A stretch of 56,558 nucleotides of DNA from Alteromonadaceae bacterium (GTDB lineage: Bacteria; Pseudomonadota; Gammaproteobacteria; Pseudomonadales; Cellvibrionaceae): contig NVXL01000016.1 in the NCBI GenBank assembly GCA_002746115.1, positions 1 to 56,558 of the forward strand, given 5' to 3'. Below the pieces are notes generated by a model. That model made no database searches. It was not told the DNA's origin and saw only the letters and a list, made by a program, of their open reading frames with translations. Of this stretch, positions 48,374 to 56,558 are shown in pieces. The translations under genes and the position numbers were made by a program. Every line of letters begins with the position of its first letter. The first letter of the stretch is position 1.

Positions 48374-48594
48374 TGAAATACCCCCTCATTCTCCCCCTAA
48401 TTGGCTTGTTGTTTTCATACTCCAGCTCTTCAAAAAACCATGAGCTATTAACAAGTATTGTTAGCGGCGAAAAACAATTACCTTGTTTTCAAACCAAGCA
48501 TCCTACTTGCCCACATCGGCAACGGATCTTTACATACCGAGACAATACCATTATCCACATTTGCAATACGTTGAAACGGAATTTCAACTCGTGA
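48374..48594 (+). CDS. Truncated secreted-protein start colliding with the zeta toxin gene
   Basis: ATG at 48374 with a strong GGAGG four bases upstream begins MKYPLILPLIGLLFSYSSSS, a good signal-peptide or lipoprotein-like start. After about 36 residues it runs antisense into the 3' end of the toxin gene and stops at 48594 (73 codons). I read it as the N-terminal stump of a secreted protein cut when the toxin module arrived; it might be chance. Confidence 0.3.
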
Positions 48595-49065
48595 GTTATC
48601 AAGCAGGCGGACGTGGTCGCACAGAGGGATTGTATTTTTAATATGCTCTAGGGTACGTGGTATCCGCGCACTTATTTTCTCTTCCGGCACGCTATGCCCG
48701 CCAAGAGTCACGCGCTGCGCAACACGAGCCATATTCAGCTCAGCACTGTCTAGGTGAATAAATACCAGGGTAATGACGTAATTTAAGGCTTTGGCCGCGG
48801 CGATAAAATCGATTTTTGACTCATGAGAAAAAACCGTTTCAAAACAAAAGCTTTTACCTTCCGATAACAGCTGGTAACGCATCTGCTCTGCAATTTTAGC
48901 CGCAGTTATGCTGTTTTCCTCTGGTGCATGTGGAAAGTATTCTCGCGCAATAATATCGGCATTAACAAATGGCAAGCCTTTGGGTTTGAGTTTTTTCTCG
49001 TAAAAGGTACTTTTACCTGCACCGTTACCACCAGCAATTAACCAGAGCTGCTTATCTTTACTCAA
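48478..49065 (-). CDS. Zeta-toxin-like P-loop kinase
   Basis: 195 residues, starting at TTG 49065, which overlaps the antitoxin stop (TTGA). Walker A GGNGAGKST (12-20), the NADIIAREYFP strand with the acidic catalytic residue, the GKSFCFETVFSH segment and RVAQRV arginines match zeta/PezT-type kinases that phosphorylate UDP-GlcNAc and block wall synthesis. Some relatives are plain nucleotide kinases. Confidence 0.85.
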   Translation of the reverse strand: MSKDKQLWLIAGGNGAGKSTFYEKKLKPKGLPFVNADIIAREYFPHAPEENSITAAKIAEQMRYQLLSEGKSFCFETVFSHESKIDFIAAAKALNYVITLVFIHLDSAELNMARVAQRVTLGGHSVPEEKISARIPRTLEHIKNTIPLCDHVRLLDNSRVEIPFQRIANVDNGIVSVCKDPLPMWASRMLGLKTR

Positions 49066-49484
49066 CCCTGCTTACCATCTTCCGTCATTGCGAGAAATTT
49101 TCCACCTCGAAAATGACCTAGCGTTATCTGCCCACTGGTATCGACTTGCTCTAGCAATCCTGGGTGTATCTTTGAGCTTTGATAGCGCACTGACGCTTGG
49201 GGTAAACTCGCTGTAAGTTCGCCTGAATCTCGCTCGCTATCAAGACTATCGAAGATGTCATCTATATCAATCGGTGCTATATCTGGAGCTTCGGTTTTGA
49301 TGATCAAGCTACCCGCAATAATCTCAGGCAATGCATTTGACGGGATGAATTTAGATGCCACGCGGCCAAGGCGAGCCCAGTGTTCGATTTGCTCAGCAAC
49401 GCTACGGTTTTCAAGGGTGGCGCTTTGACGCGCGCTATCCATAAGGTGAGCGTCGAGGCGTAGGGGGGAAGAGGATTTGGGCAT
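49062..49484 (-). CDS. ParD-like antitoxin of the zeta-type toxin
   Basis: 140 residues from ATG 49484 (GAGAG seven bases upstream; a 9-residue upstream extension lacks support). The N-terminus SSSPLRLDAHLMDSARQSATLENRSVAEQIEHWARLGRV, in parts, is a ribbon-helix-helix-like DNA-binding domain of the TA-system ParD-like family. The rest (SGQITLGHFRGGKFLAM at the end) should bind the toxin. It is not the usual epsilon or PezA partner of a zeta toxin. Confidence 0.75.
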   Translation of the reverse strand: MPKSSSPLRLDAHLMDSARQSATLENRSVAEQIEHWARLGRVASKFIPSNALPEIIAGSLIIKTEAPDIAPIDIDDIFDSLDSERDSGELTASLPQASVRYQSSKIHPGLLEQVDTSGQITLGHFRGGKFLAMTEDGKQG

Positions 49485-49520
49485 GGGATTACTCTCTGAT
49501 CTCGAATACATGCCTTACAG

Positions 49521-49537
49521 TGTAGCAAATCGCTACA
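49521..49537. promoter_or_regulatory. Operator-like inverted repeat upstream of the zeta-type module
   Basis: TGTAGC, five bases, GCTACA, centred about 45 bases before the antitoxin start and overlapping a TTGCTA -35-like box on the minus strand. Fits autorepression by the ribbon-helix-helix antitoxin. Confidence 0.5.
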
Positions 49538-49703
49538 GATCTGGCGAGACAGACTGGCTACCCATTTTATCGTGCACACCGATGCTGACGGCTCTATTCA
49601 TCGGAAATAATCTCATCTACATTTTGACAATTTTCGGTAGGAGTAATATTTTCAGGGTATCAAAATGTGAATAATATCCGCTTTACCTGATGTAGCCCGC
49701 ACT

Positions 49704-50642
49704 TTACTTTAAAGCCTCCTTCTCAGGATCAAACCACAAAGCCTTTTCACTAATAGGTGTTTCGGGAGGTAGTAGAGGGTTGTATAGATGAATAATAGTT
49801 CGATTTTTAATGTCAGACTTTAGAATAGCTGCTTTGATGGTTGGATTAGAGAGGAATAGTCTTTGATAACTCCCATCGTTTATAGCCAATCGCATTCCTT
49901 TTTCTATATCCTTAGCAAATTCAGGTTTTTTCTTGCTGACAAAGAAGTACATAGGGTTAATATACTTTAACAATAAGCGTTTTTCGATTTCGAACACAAC
50001 TTTTTTTTCACCAGTATCCGATTCTTCCGAAACATAACTCTCAGCCCAAGGCAATTCGTACCAAGCCTGATGCAGGCCTCTTGGTAGAGCATCAAAGCGA
50101 CCGATTTTTAGCATAGGGTATAATTTAAGAAAGTGCGGTGACACCTCTACCTTTAATCCATTTGCTCGCAGAATTTCTGTGTCAGGCCAATGCATGGACT
50201 GACCAAACCTAAGGTCTCTAAATTCACTTAAATGGTAGATACCATCGAACTTTGTTTGTGTATTTTTTGGAATAACCAAGATCCGATACCCCATTAGGCC
50301 GCGAAATATCGGTATCCTTATAGGCTGAAGCTGCTGCTCTAGTTTGACAGTCGTAGTTTGCCAGAATATATCGAACAGCCCCTTATCAACCAATCTGACA
50401 TGACGTGGCTCGGAAAGGACCCCTGCTACCCTAACGTCCTGCAACTCATAAGCTCGATCGAGCTTACTTAGAGCAAGCTTAAGCGCATCCCTTATGAAGA
50501 TTTGATTTAGAGTTGTATCAACCCGAACTCGCAAGGTCTCAGTGCAATATGCATTTACGCTAACAACGCTTTGAATAGAAAGTACAAGCCCGATAAGCAA
50601 GCGCTTGCACATATGTGAGATTGATGAAAATGTCAGGCTCAC
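49704..50642 (-). CDS. Periplasmic solute-binding-like protein (SBP_bac_3 type)
   Basis: 312 residues from GTG 50642, or 302 from ATG 50612; neither has a good ribosome site. Signal peptide about 12-31 (LLIGLVLSIQSVVSVNA). The mature protein has the two-lobe pattern of family-3 binding proteins (DIFWQTTTVKLEQQ, then RFGQSMHWPDTEILRANGL, KLYPMLKIGRFDALPRG and a final GMRLAINDGSYQRLF). No permease or ATPase gene is near, so it may act in sensing rather than transport. Ligand unknown. Confidence 0.75.
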   Translation of the reverse strand: MSLTFSSISHMCKRLLIGLVLSIQSVVSVNAYCTETLRVRVDTTLNQIFIRDALKLALSKLDRAYELQDVRVAGVLSEPRHVRLVDKGLFDIFWQTTTVKLEQQLQPIRIPIFRGLMGYRILVIPKNTQTKFDGIYHLSEFRDLRFGQSMHWPDTEILRANGLKVEVSPHFLKLYPMLKIGRFDALPRGLHQAWYELPWAESYVSEESDTGEKKVVFEIEKRLLLKYINPMYFFVSKKKPEFAKDIEKGMRLAINDGSYQRLFLSNPTIKAAILKSDIKNRTIIHLYNPLLPPETPISEKALWFDPEKEALK

Positions 50643-50942
50643 CGGACTGTTGCTCCCGGAAATTATTGAGAGACAAGGGAAAATATTTTTGAGTATCTAA
50701 AAAACTCAAGGCGCATACCATTAAACACCACCTAAGAACAGTATATAGAAACAGCTAGATACAACAAGCTGATTCTCGACCATAAGAAGAAAGAAACTAA
50801 TATGCCAATTTTTTAGAATCAAAAATCATATAATACAGACACCTCCCCCCGAGCCGCCAAACCAATTTCACGCCAAAAAATTACACTACACATTAACTCA
50901 TCAACTAGGAAGCATTCAAACTGGTGTCTTTGCTTTTTTTGA

Positions 50943-51107
50943 ATATCGTTTTTTTGCAAAACGATTGAGCAGCGTGGCGAGTTTGCCGCCAAGGCAAACC
51001 TATCCGTCGCCGTAAAAGGCATGCCAGTCAGCGGAGGCGGACATGCGATGCTTACCAATAACGTTACGGATAGCCTTTTGAACGAGAGCCCATATAGAAG
51101 CAAGTAA
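50943..51107 (+). other. Unexplained 54-codon frame, possible 3' gene remnant
   Basis: The 469-base gap 50643-51111 has no certain gene. On the plus strand, 54 codons without a start end at TAA 51105-51107 and include FAAKANLSVAVKGMPVSGG, then GHAMLTNNVTDSLLNES, which look protein-like. The opposite strand is also open over 50819-51103 (94 codons). I do not recognise either; I would treat the locus as a remnant or conserved repeat. Confidence 0.3.
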
Positions 51108-51111
51108 GGGG

Positions 51112-52875
51112 CTACTGCATCCCCTTACTTGCCACTGCTAACATATACAAGGCCGTCGCCTGTAACTTAATTGTCGTCTCCATCGTCTGGAAATTATTCG
51201 AATTATCATAAAAAATCTGAGCGCTCGTATTAAACGGCTCATATTTCAAGTCATCTTCCATGGGATCCATCCACTGTTTAATCGATTCGTAAGTCGCCCT
51301 ACCTCCAGGCCCTTCAGATACCGCGCCCGTCGGGTAAGCACCCGTAATTTTATAAATTCGACTATAAATATTCTTTACCGAGCTCGGCACTTGCTTTGAC
51401 GCAACAAATGCCACACCCCAATTATTTCGACCGAAGAAATAATCCAAATTATCCCACATTAAATTATCAACCGTTTTATTTGTTTTACGTGAAAACAACT
51501 TATCTTGAGACGCTAAAGCACCATAGCTTGCCACCACCAACTGACCAATCAATGGCGCCCATGTCGGCTGCATTGGCGCGCCCCAAATATTGCCTTCTTT
51601 GGCGTCGTATCGAGCGTAGTGAAGCAATTCCTTTTTAAGGCGATTTTTGGCGTGCTTGTCAAAAGGGGCTAAGCGGTAATTGGCGGAACTGGTCATACAA
51701 CACCAAGAGGTCCACCTTCCTGCGCCTGCAGACTTAGAGTACTTTGAGGCTTGATCCAAATAAGCTTGTTGTTGAGTTAACAAATATAGCTCAATGGCCG
51801 CTAGTGCCATGTTGTCAGCTTCGCCGGTATCGCGATATAAATCGTTGGTGTGCTTTTTCTCGTAAGCGGTCTCTTTTAATGCGTCTGGCATACGAGCACG
51901 TTTATAGATTTTTTGTGCTTCCGCTTGATAGGTTTTTGCCAAGACCTTCTCGCCTTGCGCGGCGAATACTTTTGCACCTAAGGCAAGTGCAGCGGCGGCC
52001 ATACCCATTTGGGGTGGAGAGATGGCGGAGAGAGCTTCTCTTTTACCGTCGCGCTTATCGTCCTGCGGCAGGAGTAAGCCGATGTTGTGATCCTCGGCGG
52101 TAGAGACTTGAATAATAAATTCGTTTTCACTGGGATGTGTTTTTAATAAATAGTCTAAGCCGAATTTTGCTTCTTTTAATACCTCAGGAAGTTCGCCTTT
52201 TTTATTGGGCGGAGCAAACTTATTATTCGGTGCGAAAAAGGCAGGGTTCTCTTCGTATGCGCGTAGCATATAGTAAGCGGTGTAGCCGATGGTAAGGGTA
52301 AATTTAATGTAGTCTCCAGCGTCATACCAACCACCGAGCATATCAACGGTCTGCTTGCTAGGGTCTTGCTTCCAGCGGCCTTCGCTTATAGGGCCGTCAG
52401 TGCGATAAAGTAAGGCTTGTTGATCACCCATGTGACTGGCGGGGTGCAGCAGAGCCTCGTCTGTACCGGATTTTGTGACTTTTAGGTGGGTGAGAATTTC
52501 GCTACTGAGCGCATGATACGGTTTGGCTTGTATTTTAATCTCGGCTAGCGACTTATCTTGCAGAAACAGCTGATATAGACCTTGCTGATTGACACCTGCG
52601 AGATCAATATAATAATTGAACGGCTTGGCGGTATGCCCCGTTTTACCTGCAAGGCTTTTCCCTACCCGGCCTTTTTTTACCACCTTGCCTTCAGAATCTT
52701 TAAGCGACCAAGATTTTTTTCGCTGCTCGCTATCAGCCATTAACACTGCGATCTTTGGTTGCGAAGGAGAATAACCAGCGTGATTGTAGCGAAGATAGAC
52801 CTCAGCGTAGCTAGCAGAGGACAGCGCAAATAGGGGCAGTACTGACAGGGACAGTAATATGAGTAATTTATTCAC
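51112..52875 (-). CDS. Glycoside hydrolase family 9 cellulase
   Basis: 587 residues from GTG 52875 (AAGG eight bases upstream). Signal peptide 1-24 (ends SSASYA). An N-terminal cellulase Ig-like domain (RYNHAGYSPSQPKIAVLM, about 29-110) precedes the (alpha/alpha)6 barrel. The nucleophile-side motif WYDAGDYIKFTL has both aspartates (DAGD, 185-188); the proton-donor Glu is in a final NFQTMETTIKLQATA helix. No carbohydrate-binding module, so it may act on soluble or short beta-glucans in the periplasm or outside. A promoter with two identical direct repeats lies upstream and an AraC regulator gene follows it. Confidence 0.9.
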   Translation of the reverse strand: MNKLLILLSLSVLPLFALSSASYAEVYLRYNHAGYSPSQPKIAVLMADSEQRKKSWSLKDSEGKVVKKGRVGKSLAGKTGHTAKPFNYYIDLAGVNQQGLYQLFLQDKSLAEIKIQAKPYHALSSEILTHLKVTKSGTDEALLHPASHMGDQQALLYRTDGPISEGRWKQDPSKQTVDMLGGWYDAGDYIKFTLTIGYTAYYMLRAYEENPAFFAPNNKFAPPNKKGELPEVLKEAKFGLDYLLKTHPSENEFIIQVSTAEDHNIGLLLPQDDKRDGKREALSAISPPQMGMAAAALALGAKVFAAQGEKVLAKTYQAEAQKIYKRARMPDALKETAYEKKHTNDLYRDTGEADNMALAAIELYLLTQQQAYLDQASKYSKSAGAGRWTSWCCMTSSANYRLAPFDKHAKNRLKKELLHYARYDAKEGNIWGAPMQPTWAPLIGQLVVASYGALASQDKLFSRKTNKTVDNLMWDNLDYFFGRNNWGVAFVASKQVPSSVKNIYSRIYKITGAYPTGAVSEGPGGRATYESIKQWMDPMEDDLKYEPFNTSAQIFYDNSNNFQTMETTIKLQATALYMLAVASKGMQ

Positions 52876-52912
52876 GTGCTAAGCCTTTTTTATTAGTATA
52901 CGATGCAACAAA

Positions 52913-52951
52913 ATAGCACCAAGTAACTTTATATTGTCAAGTAACTTTATA
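52913..52951 (-). promoter_or_regulatory. GH9 promoter with two exact 14-base direct repeats
   Basis: Minus strand TTGACA (52940-52935), 16 bases, TGCTAT (52918-52913), about 40 bases before the GTG. The sequence CAAGTAACTTTATA occurs at 52920-52933 and 52938-52951, 18 bases apart and overlapping or adjoining the -35. AraC proteins bind such tandem half-sites. Confidence 0.6.
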
Positions 52952-53033
52952 CTATATAGAGAGCCTAATAACAATCAGCGCATACTCACATTTTAATTGC
53001 AGCGGAGGCAGAAGTTAAAGTATGAGTATGCGG

Positions 53034-53804
53034 CTATCCTTCGCTGACCTCGATTCGCAATGCTGAAGGTAGCTCCCCGAACATACGCTTAAACTGTCGA
53101 CTAAAATAGCTATGGTCGGTAAACCCCACCGTGTGCGCAACCATTGCTATCGGCAAGTCACTTTCTATTAGCAAGCGCCTGGAATTCTCTAAGCGGACTT
53201 TATTAATAAATTGTAAGGGCGTCATTTCGAGGTGCTTTTTAAATCGGCGCTCTAAAGCGCTTTGTGATAAGTGGGACATTTCACATAAATCACTCAGTTT
53301 CAATTCAGCCATATAATTATGACTAATAAAATTGATCACTCGATGTAAGTTCTTATCTGCACCAAAAGCACAGACGCTCTTCTCAATGTGACGGGTTAAG
53401 CCGTAGGTGCCAATCACGTCGCCATGTTTATTAATTAACGGACGCTTGGAGGTGCTAAACCAAGCAATTTCACCGTTACTTAGCAGGTTCATTTCTAGGC
53501 GTTCAGTGATGTGCTCACCAGCAAGTACCATTTTATCGTCATGAATAAACTGTTTGGCAATATGCTGAGGGCAAAAGTCAATGTCACTGCGACCTATCAC
53601 GGGGTCGGCGTTCTTTAAGCCCATCTTTTGAATAAGCGCCTGATTAATGTAAACAAATCGCCCCTCTCTGTCCTTAATCCAAAACGGCGTATTAGAGAAT
53701 AGATCCAGCATCTGAATAATTTGTTGCACTGCAAGCTCGTTGCTGAGGTGATCAACACCCTGCTCTTCATTGTGATAACTGGGTGTTAATCGAGATTTAT
53801 CCAT
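53034..53804 (-). CDS. AraC-family regulator with N-terminal PAS domain
   Basis: 256 residues. PAS domain about 32-140 (FWIKDREGRFVYINQAL; GRSDIDFCPQHIA; GTYGLTRHI), then two helix-turn-helix motifs of the AraC type: LKLSDLCEMSHLSQSALERRFKKH and PIAMVAHTVGFTDHSYFSRQFKRMFG, partly quoted. Lies between the GH9 gene and the divergently read discoidin/CBM gene, the expected place for their local regulator. The PAS ligand is unknown. Confidence 0.9.
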   Translation of the reverse strand: MDKSRLTPSYHNEEQGVDHLSNELAVQQIIQMLDLFSNTPFWIKDREGRFVYINQALIQKMGLKNADPVIGRSDIDFCPQHIAKQFIHDDKMVLAGEHITERLEMNLLSNGEIAWFSTSKRPLINKHGDVIGTYGLTRHIEKSVCAFGADKNLHRVINFISHNYMAELKLSDLCEMSHLSQSALERRFKKHLEMTPLQFINKVRLENSRRLLIESDLPIAMVAHTVGFTDHSYFSRQFKRMFGELPSALRIEVSEG

Positions 53805-53903
53805 AGTTTGTGTGCTATGTGCGCTTATCGTGGTTTTAGTTTGTACGCCGATTTTGTTGCATTCATTGACGATTTTGCCTTACTGCTCGGTGACACCTTG
53901 GGA

Positions 53904-53931
53904 TTAGTATAGATGCGATCGATCCTATAAT
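53904..53931 (+). promoter_or_regulatory. Sigma-70-like promoter of the discoidin/CBM gene
   Basis: TTAGTA (53904-53909), 16 bases including CGATCGATC, then TATAAT (53926-53931). Leader of about 17 bases before ATG 53955. Confidence 0.5.
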
Positions 53932-53954
53932 ATAAAATATAATGAGAAAATTGT

Positions 53955-55241
53955 ATGACACACAAACCCACACAAAGAAAATCGCTCACACGCACCATAT
54001 CGAACTACGCCTCTAAGCTGACAGCAGGCGCGGTACTCAGCAGCATGAGCATTGCCGCTTTGGCAAATACAGCTCCTGATGCGAGCATTCACTCAGTCTT
54101 GCATGGCGTGTCAGTAGTTAATGGTGCGATAAACAAGTTTTGGGAAGGAAGCGGCTCGCCGTATATTGACCTGAGTGCTCGTGGTTCCGTAGATGCTGAT
54201 GGTGATGCGCTGAGTTACGCCTGGTATGTCGATGGTCGTTTTGTCTCCGGTGACGACGCACTTAATTGGAAGATAGCCCCTGGGCATTACGATGTGATGC
54301 TTCGCGTCGATGACGGTCAGGCAAGTTCAGAAGCCTTGATTGAGGTGGATTATACCGGCGGTCAGCCGTATTCATTAATGACGGATGTATTGGTGAATGC
54401 ATCGAGCATTGAGAATAATACCTTGGTGCCGTTCAATGCGGTTGATAATAACCCCAATACACGCTGGGGCAGTGCTCATACTGATTCGGCGTGGCTTGAG
54501 CTTGCCTTCCCTTCACGCGTACATGTTAACGAAGTGAGCCTGGATTGGGAGGCCGCTTTTGCACAGATATATGCTATTCAGATGTCTGACGATGGCGAGC
54601 AGTGGCATAATATTTTCACAACAAATGCTGGGCATATAGGCGAGCAAACCCACAGTGGTATTCGTGGTGAAGGGCATTTTTTGCGTATTCTTGGACAGCA
54701 GCGCGGAACGCAATGGGGTTATTCGCTTTGGGAAGCCGATGTTAAGGGCTATGCTTTGAATGACTTCCCCGTTGAACCGGTAAGCCCTGAACCGGTGGTG
54801 AACTTATTAGATAACGGCAATTTTGATTTAGGTCTAACGCATTGGGATGTTGTCGCGGCGGCCGGAGCAGATGCCTTATTCTTTTTATCGGAAGGAAGTG
54901 CAAATATCACCGTAATGAACCCCGGCACTGAGACCTGGAGCTTGCAGTTATACCAAACACGTTCATTAACCGCCGGTAAGACTTACACCCTCGATTTTGA
55001 CATTAAAAATGATGGTATTAATATGCCGTTCTGGGTAGTCATTGAGCATGGCGGCAGCCCTTGGACAAAGTACACAGTGAAGCAATTCCAACAATTAACA
55101 TTGGCAAATACGCTTAAGCATTATGAGTTAAGCTGGGTTCAGGGCGCTACGGATTCCAATGTTAAAATTGGTTTGCACTTTGGGCAGACGCCATCAAGCA
55201 GTATTGCTATTGATAATATGCGTTTATATGAGGCGCAATAA
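53955..55241 (+). CDS. Secreted multi-module carbohydrate-binding protein, no catalytic domain
   Basis: 428 residues. Signal peptide about 18-38 (ends AALA-NTA). Modules: a PKD/Ig-like domain (about 40-135; LSARGSVDADGDALSYAWYVDG), an F5/8 type C discoidin domain (about 140-275; NPNTRWGSAHTDSAWLELAF), then a CBM4/9-type domain (about 285-427; LLDNGNFDLGLTHWDV ... GKTYTLDFDIKNDG). No hydrolase signature at all. Probably binds beta-glucan or another wall polymer and presents it to enzymes such as the GH9. Divergent from the AraC gene. Confidence 0.85.
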   Translation: MTHKPTQRKSLTRTISNYASKLTAGAVLSSMSIAALANTAPDASIHSVLHGVSVVNGAINKFWEGSGSPYIDLSARGSVDADGDALSYAWYVDGRFVSGDDALNWKIAPGHYDVMLRVDDGQASSEALIEVDYTGGQPYSLMTDVLVNASSIENNTLVPFNAVDNNPNTRWGSAHTDSAWLELAFPSRVHVNEVSLDWEAAFAQIYAIQMSDDGEQWHNIFTTNAGHIGEQTHSGIRGEGHFLRILGQQRGTQWGYSLWEADVKGYALNDFPVEPVSPEPVVNLLDNGNFDLGLTHWDVVAAAGADALFFLSEGSANITVMNPGTETWSLQLYQTRSLTAGKTYTLDFDIKNDGINMPFWVVIEHGGSPWTKYTVKQFQQLTLANTLKHYELSWVQGATDSNVKIGLHFGQTPSSSIAIDNMRLYEAQ

Positions 55242-55299
55242 GGTCAGGCTCATCTAGGCTAATATTTAAGCCTGAATTTGCAATTACCTGCGAATAGGT

Positions 55300-55333
55300 G
55301 GACATCCAAGATAAGCAATCTCCTTGGATGTCC
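55300..55333 (+). terminator. Terminator hairpin after the discoidin/CBM gene
   Basis: Perfect 11-base stem GGACATCCAAG / CTTGGATGTCC with a 12-base loop, about 60 bases past the stop. Only a weak T-rich tail follows. Confidence 0.65.
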
Positions 55334-55900
55334 GCGCTTGCTGCTTCTATTTTACCTCATAATACCGCGCCTCCATTACCACTCATAACAAAATATTCCC
55401 TTCCCACTTGACACACCGCTCCAGTATATAATCGCCATTATTTTTTACTTTTATCAAGTCAATCAAAGACCTCCCCTTTATTCAGCATGAGCATTGATTA
55501 AATCAACGCGGGTAAACGATAAGCCACCAATGCCATCACCAATACCGCCACCAATAAAAGTATTCCACTTTCAGCTAAACGTTCACCTTGGCAACATAAA
55601 TGTCCCACATTACGAAAGGCAAAGTCTCATCCTACGTAAAACAAGGTCTCACCTTAAGAATACGCGTCCCATGATTCACCCAGGTGAACAAGGAAGCTGT
55701 TAGTAGCTGTTAAACGATTCGAGCTTATGGCAAAGTTTCTTCGCTCTCAGTGAATGCCGCCTGAGGCAAAACACACAAAGCCAAGGCCTGAACGATTCCA
55801 TAACATTTTGAACCTACTTAACTTTGAACTTACTTAACAACGTAATGTTCATGCAGTTCAGGCACGAGGTATCAGTAAAAAACAATAAAAGGTAATACCA
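55334..55900. other. 567-base gap before the CBM6 gene, with a 16-base tandem repeat
   Basis: No gene seen. TTTGAACCTACTTAAC (55807-55822) and TTTGAACTTACTTAAC (55823-55838) form an exact 16-base period with one mismatch, about 65 bases before the next start codon. AGCTGTTA also repeats 10 bases apart near 55695. A TTGACA and a TATAAT occur near 55410-55434 but only 13 bases apart. Confidence 0.55.
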
Positions 55901-56558
55901 ATGTCCATATCACACTCAACCTTGAGTGCCGCAGACCAGTGCCTGTCTTTAGACAGCAGCCACTCAAACTCGGCAACAAGTACAGCAAAGAATGCAAAAT
56001 CAGGCCTAGGCATAAGTAAGCTCGCACAGGCAATCACACTTACTGCTCTGGCATTTGGAAGCACACAAACGCTCAATGCTCAAACAGCCACATTTTGCGA
56101 CAGTGCAAGCGTTCAAGCAGTCCCAGGACGCATTCAAGCAGAATCGTTCTGTGAAATGTCCGGTGTACAAACCGAAGGTACTAGCGATAGTGGCGGTGGC
56201 AGCAATGTCGGCTGGCTCGACGATGGCGACTGGATGGTATACAAAGTCAATATCGCACAATCCGGAGACTACCAAGTCGCTTACCGTATCGCCAGCACAA
56301 GCGACAGGGCTCAGCTTCAATTGGAAAACCAAGGCGGCTCCCCGGTATACGGTATTCAAAATGTACCTCTAACCGGCGGCTGGCAAAACTGGCAGACCGT
56401 GACCCAAACCGTTAGCTTATCCGCTGGCGAGCAAACCATCGCTATCGGAGTCAGCACTGGCGGCTTTAACATCAATTGGTTTGAACTCACTAGCACCGAC
56501 CCAACACCAACTCCAGAACCCACCCAAAACCCAACACCTACCCCACAACCCACAGCGA
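55901..56558 (+). CDS. Secreted CBM6 protein, 5' part
   Basis: 219 codons from ATG 55901 (AAAGG ten bases upstream) to the right edge. Long n-region, then a signal peptide core (AQAITLTALAFGSTQTLNAQ, cleavage near residue 62). A CBM6 module follows (about 70-195): GRIQAESFCEMSGVQTEG, WLDDGDWMVYKVNI and FNINWFELTS are its typical strands and ligand aromatics. The end is a Pro-Thr linker leading to a domain outside the window, probably a glycoside hydrolase or polysaccharide lyase. Confidence 0.9.
   Translation, partial: MSISHSTLSAADQCLSLDSSHSNSATSTAKNAKSGLGISKLAQAITLTALAFGSTQTLNAQTATFCDSASVQAVPGRIQAESFCEMSGVQTEGTSDSGGGSNVGWLDDGDWMVYKVNIAQSGDYQVAYRIASTSDRAQLQLENQGGSPVYGIQNVPLTGGWQNWQTVTQTVSLSAGEQTIAIGVSTGGFNINWFELTSTDPTPTPEPTQNPTPTPQPTA

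Noticed and set aside
48150-48389. Minus-strand 79-codon frame near the zeta-type module
   Set aside because: No ribosome site, composition unlike protein, and it overlaps the start of the short secreted frame.
55408-55434. TTGACA and TATAAT before the CBM6 gene
   Set aside because: Spacing is 13 bases, too short for a working sigma-70 promoter, and the gene is 460 bases away.

Overview
The window reads as chromosome from a marine, motile, polysaccharide-degrading gammaproteobacterium. The nearest style I recognise is Cellvibrionaceae (Saccharophagus/Teredinibacter-like). The evidence is the Pro-Thr linkers in secreted proteins, a GH9 cellulase, CBM6 and CBM4/9-type modules, a complete-looking CcmABCDEFG set and polar-flagellum genes. 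This placement is inference from gene content, not a search result. I see no rRNA, tRNA, CRISPR array or intact insertion sequence.

Layout, left to right. (1) 1-4709: 5' part of a huge secreted SpvB/RHS (YD-repeat) protein, minus strand, running off the left edge. (2) 4990-14567, minus strand: one long probable operon, msrA-ccmABCDEFG, continuing into a Wzy/ligase-like membrane protein, a tiny Tat-signal protein and a GMC oxidoreductase. ccmH and ccmI are absent here. (3) 14689-21444: housekeeping genes (a methyltransferase, Ppx/GppA, a membrane DnaJ-like protein, a PreP-like M16 protease and a PPP-family phosphatase). (4) 21646-25969: a plus-strand operon coding a MauG-like di-heme protein, a cupredoxin, a cytochrome P460-family protein and a methyl-accepting chemotaxis protein. 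(5) 26038-27595: a VPLPA-CTERM-like secreted protein and QueE, followed by 728 bases without a gene. (6) 28324-38235, minus strand: a pseudaminic-acid locus (PseB, C, F, G, I and a probable PseH) extended by a methyltransferase-like protein, a Gfo/Idh oxidoreductase, a DegT aminotransferase and a GT-B-like glycosyltransferase. (7) 38542-39860: an S4 RNA-binding protein, a RelE/ParE-type toxin-antitoxin pair, and a graveyard of two decayed 3' gene ends with terminators. (8) 39857-47682, minus strand: fliD, flaG and two very large flagellins with different promoter types (sigma-28-like and sigma-54-like). (9) 48478-50642: a zeta-type toxin with a ParD-like antitoxin and a periplasmic solute-binding-like protein. 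(10) 51112-56558: a GH9 cellulase, an AraC regulator with a PAS domain, a discoidin/CBM protein and the start of a CBM6 protein.

How it fits together. Regions 6 and 8 probably form one functional unit: CMP-pseudaminic acid made by the Pse enzymes would decorate the two long flagellins. Region 10 is a polysaccharide-utilisation locus with its own regulator and a promoter carrying two identical direct repeats. The Ccm apparatus in region 2 would supply c-type haem attachment to the CXXCH proteins of region 4.

The most unusual points are the redox operon that ends in a chemoreceptor, a pseC that appears to start at ATT, the exopolysaccharide/GMC tail replacing ccmHI, and a recurring pattern of imperfect 12-21-base tandem duplications confined mostly to short intergenic spacers.
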